Made by a program: the position numbers and the translations under genes. From Pseudorhodobacter antarcticus (GTDB lineage Bacteria > Pseudomonadota > Alphaproteobacteria > Rhodobacterales > Rhodobacteraceae), in assembly GCA_945897655.1 (NCBI GenBank), contig CAMDHB010000226.1:1-6003 (forward strand): a stretch of 6,003 bases of DNA. The letters are read 5' to 3'. This document shows, piece after piece, positions 5,513-6,003 of this stretch (position 1 is its first letter; every line of letters starts with the position of its first letter). Under the pieces are notes generated by a model, which made no database searches, was not told where the DNA came from, and worked only from the letters and a program-made list of their open reading frames with translations.

Positions 5513-6001
5513 TCACTGCCCGCCACGCGCAAGCGACCAGATATCCTGCCAGTCCTGACGGGTGTTCCAATCCTGCGTCGAGGTGGTCGTATTGTAGAGC
5601 CACATCTTGTCCATCAACGCGGCCACGCCCGAGGGTTCATCAGCGACGGGTGCATGGGTCATGTTGGTGGCCATCTTTCCGTCAATCGCCTGCGGGGCCC
5701 ATCCCTCTTCGGTCAAGAGGTCATGCACGAACAGGCGCGCGGCATTCGGGCTGTCGGAGCCTGCGGTGATCAGCGCGAATTTAGGGGTCATAAGGCCAAC
5801 AAAGGGCTGCATGCCCGAACAGATGCCCAGCTTCATGCCATCGTCATTGTCGCGAAACTTGGCCGTCGACAGGATGCCGATGAAGGTTTCGGTGGCATCG
5901 GGGGCGCCGACGGCCTCGGCCGAGTCCGTGTCGGATTCCACCAGCAGGGGCTGATTGGCGGCAAGGGCGGTTACCCAAGCCTCGGCAGCACTGGCAAGAT
6001 C
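5513..6001 (-). CDS. ABC-transporter periplasmic substrate-binding protein, C-terminal part
   Basis: The frame enters from the right edge and stops at TGA (5515-5513), giving 162 residues of a longer protein. The visible part is a C-terminal lobe of the Fe(3+)/spermidine-type solute-binding class. It has LVESDTDSAEAVGAPDATE early on, a central QPFVGLMTPKFALITAGSDSPNAARLFVHDLLTEEG, where binding proteins have 'gp..l.....i..gs.hPnaA..f.d.lls.eGq', and a Trp-rich end (STQDWNTRQDWQDIWSL). The protein should be exported, lipid-free and periplasmic, but its signal peptide lies outside. Relatives bind iron, polyamines, phosphonates or, as for AfuA, sugar phosphates. The two phosphatase genes just downstream make a phosphorylated ligand attractive, but the visible part does not show the ligand site. 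Permease and ATPase genes are expected nearby but are not in the window. Confidence 0.75.
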   Translation of the reverse strand, partial: DLASAAEAWVTALAANQPLLVESDTDSAEAVGAPDATETFIGILSTAKFRDNDDGMKLGICSGMQPFVGLMTPKFALITAGSDSPNAARLFVHDLLTEEGWAPQAIDGKMATNMTHAPVADEPSGVAALMDKMWLYNTTTSTQDWNTRQDWQDIWSLARGGQ

Positions 6002-6003
6002 CG

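Overview
The window is GC-rich and densely coded. Its protein set points to an alphaproteobacterium, most plausibly of the Rhodobacterales: a DUF2924 / serine recombinase cassette lies beside an ABC-transporter operon. This placement rests on protein style and composition, not on a marker gene.

Left part (1-2691, all on the + strand): a mobile-element module. It starts with the last 40 codons of an S24-type (LexA/CI-like) repressor. A 125-base gap follows, then a tightly packed four-gene block. The block holds a small unnamed protein (251-499), a DUF2924 protein (483-983), a large serine recombinase (983-2308) and a small helix-turn-helix-like protein (2305-2691). The starts overlap the preceding stops by 17, 1 and 4 bases. 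The last three genes each have a clear purine-rich ribosome binding site, so the block is probably one translationally coupled operon. The repressor remnant and recombinase suggest an integrated phage or integrative element, or a relic of one. No attachment sites could be defined.

Middle (2692-2952): about 260 bases with no convincing gene. Here the + strand recombination operon meets the end of the - strand operon. It is the natural candidate for the boundary between element and chromosome.

Right part (2953-6003, all on the - strand): a probable catabolic or uptake operon. In transcription order it holds the C-terminal 162 codons of an ABC-transporter periplasmic substrate-binding protein, an inositol-monophosphatase-family phosphatase, a dual-specificity/tyrosine-phosphatase-like protein with a CX5R loop, and a LacI-family regulator. 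The last three are joined by two 4-base ATGA overlaps. A strong 11-bp inverted repeat sits between the binding-protein gene and the first phosphatase. A binding protein with two different phosphatase folds and a sugar-type regulator suggests import and dephosphorylation of a phosphorylated organic solute, such as a sugar or polyol phosphate. That is inference. The permease and ATPase genes would have to be found outside the window.
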